NCBI GenBank assembly: GCA_024235135.1
Contig: JACKMZ010000002.1
Location: forward strand, 248,001 to 312,000
Direction: 5' to 3'
From: Gammaproteobacteria bacterium
Lineage (GTDB): Bacteria; Pseudomonadota; Gammaproteobacteria; Competibacterales; Competibacteraceae
DNA length: 64,000 nucleotides
Shown here: piece by piece, positions 61,198 through 64,000 of the stretch
Position numbering within the stretch: position 1 is the stretch's first letter
Layout of the letters: each line of letters starts with the position of its first letter
Notes under the pieces: generated by a model
Database searches by the model: none
Told to the model about the DNA's origin: nothing
What the model saw: the letters and a program-made list of their open reading frames with translations, nothing else
Program-made: the position numbers and the translations under genes

Positions 61198-61752
61198 ATG
61201 AGATTCAAGGGCATTCACCATATTGAACTTTCGGTACTGAACTACGAGGAATCCATTAGGTTTTTCGACAAGATGTTTGGCTGGCTTGGATACAAGAGTT
61301 TCTGGACGCTGGATATTGGATATCGGTCGACTTATTACATGGCTCGCTTCCCCTTTTTCCACAGCTATATCGGAATTCAGCCTGCCGAGACGGGAAGCAA
61401 ATTGATACCGGCTGATCATGCCGCCGGGATACATCACGTCGCCTTGTGGGCGAAAAACAGACGGGAAATTGACGATTTCCACGCGAGTTTTTTGCTAAAG
61501 AACAATGTCAACGTGACGGACCCGCCCGCCGAGTATCCGGTCTATACGCCGGGTTACTATGCGGTGTTTTTTGATGACCCCATCACGGGGATTCATTTCG
61601 AGTTGAGCCATACGCCGTTATGGCCTTCGCTTTCAAGCTATTTTGCATGGATTCGGGCACTGAAAGCCGTTTGGCGAACGCATCCCGAATGGAAGGCGCC
61701 ACCTTGGAAAGAGGCGATGCGGAAGTTGCCCTCAAGGCGCGACCCAACTTGA
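61198..61752 (+). CDS. VOC-family protein (second, longer)
   Basis: 184 residues. It begins GIHHIELSVLNYEESIRFFDKMFGWLGYKSF, a clear glyoxalase-fold start with the metal His, and continues AGIHHVALWAKNRREIDDFHASFLL near 80-104 and AVFFDDPITGIHFELSHTPLW near 121-141, with His and Glu in metal-ligand positions. An unusual C-terminal tail (YFAWIRALKAVWRTHPEWKAPPWKEAMRKLPSRRD) is Trp/Arg-rich. Substrate unknown. It is the last plus-strand gene before the core minus-strand genes resume. Confidence 0.85.
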   Translation: MRFKGIHHIELSVLNYEESIRFFDKMFGWLGYKSFWTLDIGYRSTYYMARFPFFHSYIGIQPAETGSKLIPADHAAGIHHVALWAKNRREIDDFHASFLLKNNVNVTDPPAEYPVYTPGYYAVFFDDPITGIHFELSHTPLWPSLSSYFAWIRALKAVWRTHPEWKAPPWKEAMRKLPSRRDPT

Positions 61753-61822
61753 CCATGGATCGCAGCCGACCGTTTTGTTTATGCCCTAACGCAACGGGCG
61801 TGGCTGCTTGAGCGATACGAGC

Positions 61823-61842
61823 GAGGAACCGCTCGGTTCCTC
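61823..61842. repeat. Perfect palindrome at the end of alr
   Basis: GAGGAACCG-CT-CGGTTCCTC (61823-61842) overlaps the alr stop codon (61841-61843). No T-run follows in the direction of alr, so termination there is unproven; the hairpin could stabilise the transcript. Confidence 0.5.
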
Positions 61843-62965
61843 AATCGATATAACGGGGTTTATTGTAGAAACCGGCCATCAGATTGATTTCAGTGTGAAC
61901 GCCGCCAAACAGATCGGCCAGCTCCTCGAAAGTCATTTCCCCGCTTTCTTGACGACCTACCAAGACCACCTCGTCTCCCCATCGAACATCTCCGGATAGG
62001 TCGGTGATGTCAATGGTCGTTACGTTGAGTGATACGCGGCCAACGACAGGGCAGCGTTGGCCGTTGATCAGCACGATTCCCTTGTTGAACAGCCCGCGCG
62101 GATAACCTTCTCCAAAACCGACGGGTACGGTGGCGATACGGCTGGGGCGGGTCGTCTTGTAGAGGCTGCCATAGCCGATGGTCCGGCCTTCGGGCACGTC
62201 GCGGATTTCCATGATCCGCGTCTTAATGCTCATGACCGGCCGCAGCTCGGGTGGATTGGAAAAATGGCTGGATGTCCTCACCCCGTAACAAGCGGCTCCG
62301 ACCCGCACCATTCCGCCACGAAGCTCCGGCAGGCGCATGCTCGCGGCGCTGTTGTGGCTGTGTACGAGGACATCCTTTGGCAACACGGATTCAAGCGACG
62401 ACATCGTTTCGCGGAACTGTTCGAGTTGGTCCCGTGTCGAGCCGAGGTCCGTGCCGTCGGCCGACGGTAAGTGCGTCATGACGCCCCGCACCCGCAGCCC
62501 GTCCATGCCGCAAACGGCGGTCATTCCGGCTTGATCGTCGGCGAGAAATCCGGTGCGGCCCATCCCGGTATCGATTTTGATATGCACGGGTACCGGGCTG
62601 CTACGGCGTCGCCCATGGCCCGCGAGGAACTCCGCCACCGCGACGGAACCCACCATTTCTTCCACATGGAGTTGCGTTACCGACTCTTCCAATTCGTCAG
62701 GGAGCGCGGTGCGCAGACGTAATATGGGATGAGAGGGATGACGCCGCCTGATCGTCGCCGCTTCGTCGTTGGTGCAAATGCCCAGGTAATCGGCGCCGGC
62801 CCCGATGGCGGAATCAAGCAGATGTTCCAGGCCGTGACCATAAGCGTTGGCTTTCATCACCACGCAAATTTTCGCTGGCGCGAGGCTTTGACGAAGAAAG
62901 TGGATATTGTCGGCAAACGCCGACCGCGAAATTTCAACCTGGATGTGTTTTTGCTGGGCATTCAT
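61841..62965 (-). CDS. alr: Alanine racemase
   Basis: PLP-dependent enzyme making D-alanine for peptidoglycan. The protein is 374 residues from the ATG at 62965. The PLP Lys is K38 in VVMKANAYGHG, the second catalytic residue Tyr lies in IGYGSLYKTTRPSRIATVPVGFGEGYPRG, and KIDTGMGRTGF and HSHNSAASMRLP are conserved. An in-frame GTG start at 62992 would add nine residues without a clear ribosome site. It lies downstream of the pyruvate kinase gene on the same strand. Confidence 0.95.
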   Translation of the reverse strand: MNAQQKHIQVEISRSAFADNIHFLRQSLAPAKICVVMKANAYGHGLEHLLDSAIGAGADYLGICTNDEAATIRRRHPSHPILRLRTALPDELEESVTQLHVEEMVGSVAVAEFLAGHGRRRSSPVPVHIKIDTGMGRTGFLADDQAGMTAVCGMDGLRVRGVMTHLPSADGTDLGSTRDQLEQFRETMSSLESVLPKDVLVHSHNSAASMRLPELRGGMVRVGAACYGVRTSSHFSNPPELRPVMSIKTRIMEIRDVPEGRTIGYGSLYKTTRPSRIATVPVGFGEGYPRGLFNKGIVLINGQRCPVVGRVSLNVTTIDITDLSGDVRWGDEVVLVGRQESGEMTFEELADLFGGVHTEINLMAGFYNKPRYID

Positions 62966-63157
62966 GGCGATCTGCAACGTTCGGGATGACACTAAGGTCC
63001 CAGAATAGCCGAGTTACCCGTGCAATTGAACTTGCGAAAAACGCCCGGTTCGGGGATGGAATACGATGTCCGACGCGGTTCCTGGCCGACCAGGCTTTGC
63101 TTGTTGCCTTTTCGGCCAGGTGGCTCAAGTCAGGTGAGCGTATCGAGCGAAACCGTC

Positions 63158-64000
63158 CTAAAGCTCCGATACGTGCAGTTTGCGCAACATGACCTTGCGC
63201 TTGTATTGGTGAGTGTCCATGCGCGCCAGAATCCCACTCAGGAAATTCACCGTTTCGACGATGTACGGTCCTTTGTTGAGCATGGCGCATTCGGCGCGGC
63301 TGCTCATGGCCGCATCGGTGATTTCAGCGCGTGAAGGCGAACCGCGCTTGACCAGCCCTTCCAACATTTGCGTGGCCCAGATTACCGGCACATGGGCCGC
63401 TTCACACAGCCACAGGATTTCTTCCTGCACTTCGGAAAGACGGTCGAAACCCATTTCCACCGCAAGATCGCCACGCGCCACCATGACGCCGACCGGCGGG
63501 GAACGCAGACTGGCCAGGAGAATGCGCGGCAGATTCTCGAAAGCTTGACGGTTTTCGATCTTGAGCACGATGCCCAGATGACCGCCACCCAGGCGATGCA
63601 GATGATCCTCCAGGATCAATACGTCCTCGGCGTTGCGTAGAAAGGACAAGGCCACCATGTCCACATACTTCACGACATGGGCCAGATCGGCGATGTCCTT
63701 GTCGGTCAGCGCGGACATGCGCAACTCGGTATCGGGGAAATTGATGCCTTTCTCCGCCCGCAGCTTGGCTCCGCTGGGACCGGTGTGGGTGATCTGCACG
63801 GTGATTCGCTCACCGTCGTTGGCTTTGACGATGCCCCCGATCTTGCCATCGTCGAACCATACGCTTTCACCGGCCTTGGCGTGATCGAAGGCGGTTTCCA
63901 GGGTGCAATGAATTTGCGCCGGCGTGATGACCTGCCCGGCATCGTCGCGTTCGGCATCGTGGCCCGGCTCGTCGGCGCGGGTCAGAATCAGGGTTTCGCC
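63158..64000 (-). CDS. pyk: Pyruvate kinase-like protein, C-terminal part (cut by window edge)
   Basis: The open frame runs from the stop at 63158 to the right edge, about 280 residues. It carries the pyruvate kinase core: VWFDDGKIGGIVK, GINFPDTELRMSALTDKDIADL, MVALSFLRNAEDV, IVLKIENRQAFENL, GVMVARGDLAVEMGFDRLSEVQEEI (the GD-x-AVE metal/substrate region) and VIWATQMLEGLVKRGSPSRAEITDAAM (the signature near the K+/phosphoenolpyruvate site). It ends soon after MLNKGPYIVETVNFLSGIL, without the roughly 110-residue regulatory C-terminal domain of typical enzymes, so it belongs to a shortened-C-terminus branch. The N-terminus is outside the window. Confidence 0.85.
   Translation of the reverse strand, partial: GETLILTRADEPGHDAERDDAGQVITPAQIHCTLETAFDHAKAGESVWFDDGKIGGIVKANDGERITVQITHTGPSGAKLRAEKGINFPDTELRMSALTDKDIADLAHVVKYVDMVALSFLRNAEDVLILEDHLHRLGGGHLGIVLKIENRQAFENLPRILLASLRSPPVGVMVARGDLAVEMGFDRLSEVQEEILWLCEAAHVPVIWATQMLEGLVKRGSPSRAEITDAAMSSRAECAMLNKGPYIVETVNFLSGILARMDTHQYKRKVMLRKLHVSEL

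Noticed and set aside
51685..61840. CRISPR array in the accessory region
   Set aside because: The repeats are few, irregularly spaced and palindromic units of differing length, with no regular repeat-spacer pattern and no cas genes.
61823..61842. Intrinsic terminator for alr
   Set aside because: The palindrome is strong but overlaps the stop codon and lacks a T-run on the minus strand, so it is listed only as a repeat.

Overview
The window reads as a chromosomal segment of a gammaproteobacterium with a fairly GC-rich core. The evidence is the gene order rlmN-pilF-rodZ-hisS-yfgM-bamB, the ilvB-ilvH-ilvC-pssA-leuA run, dnaX-ybaB-recR with an SRP RNA upstream of dnaX, rpsO-pnp, a split class II ribonucleotide reductase (nrdJa/nrdJb) and E. 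coli-type aceE/aceF. I cannot name genus or species; Methylococcales-like or related lineages would fit, but that is a guess.

Layout. 1-4512 (minus): branched-chain amino acid genes ilvB, ilvH, ilvC, then pssA and the start of leuA (cut by the window edge). 4771-8281: a DUF4124 protein, proS, a short AT-rich gap with three consensus DnaA boxes, acyP and wrbA. 8304-11631 (minus): HIT protein, recR, ybaB, dnaX, SRP RNA, tRNA-Ser(GGA). 11761-16739 (minus): pnp, rpsO, argB, coaBC. 16986-23635 (plus): ndk, rlmN, pilF, rodZ, hisS, yfgM, bamB. 23669-26915 (minus): a small coiled-coil membrane protein and nrdJa/nrdJb, with two NrdR-box-like sites upstream at the expected 32-bp phasing. 27309-29980 (plus): two lipoproteins (the second FlgO-like), an HD-type phosphohydrolase and phnN.

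29999-38032 (minus) is a tightly overlapping eight-gene operon resembling part of an aryl-polyene/type II polyketide locus: ketosynthase, chain-length-factor-like protein, dehydratase, LolA-like protein, MMPL exporter, second ketosynthase, second chain-length-factor-like protein, ketoreductase. No acyl carrier protein, ammonia lyase or acyltransferase is present. 38207-44837 (minus) is a Ter stress operon (TerD-like, TerA, TerB, two TerD) with a PMCA-type calcium P-type ATPase between TerB and the TerD pair. Then follow an AEC transporter, a bacteriohemerythrin and aceE-aceF; aceE has a perfect FNR-type palindrome upstream.

51.8-61.8 kb is the accessory region. All genes lie on the plus strand, the DNA looks more AT-rich, and several short genes are separated by imperfect palindromes with integron attC features. 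Cargo: a DHFR/RibD-like reductase, an EcoRV-family restriction-modification pair whose nuclease gene has an early stop codon, a HigBA toxin-antitoxin pair, a VOC protein, a DUF3592 membrane protein, a SAM methyltransferase, three unrecognised proteins and a second VOC protein. I interpret this as an integron-type cassette array or its remains, invaded by composite palindromic repeats; no integrase is in the window. The core resumes with alr and a partial pyruvate kinase gene (minus).
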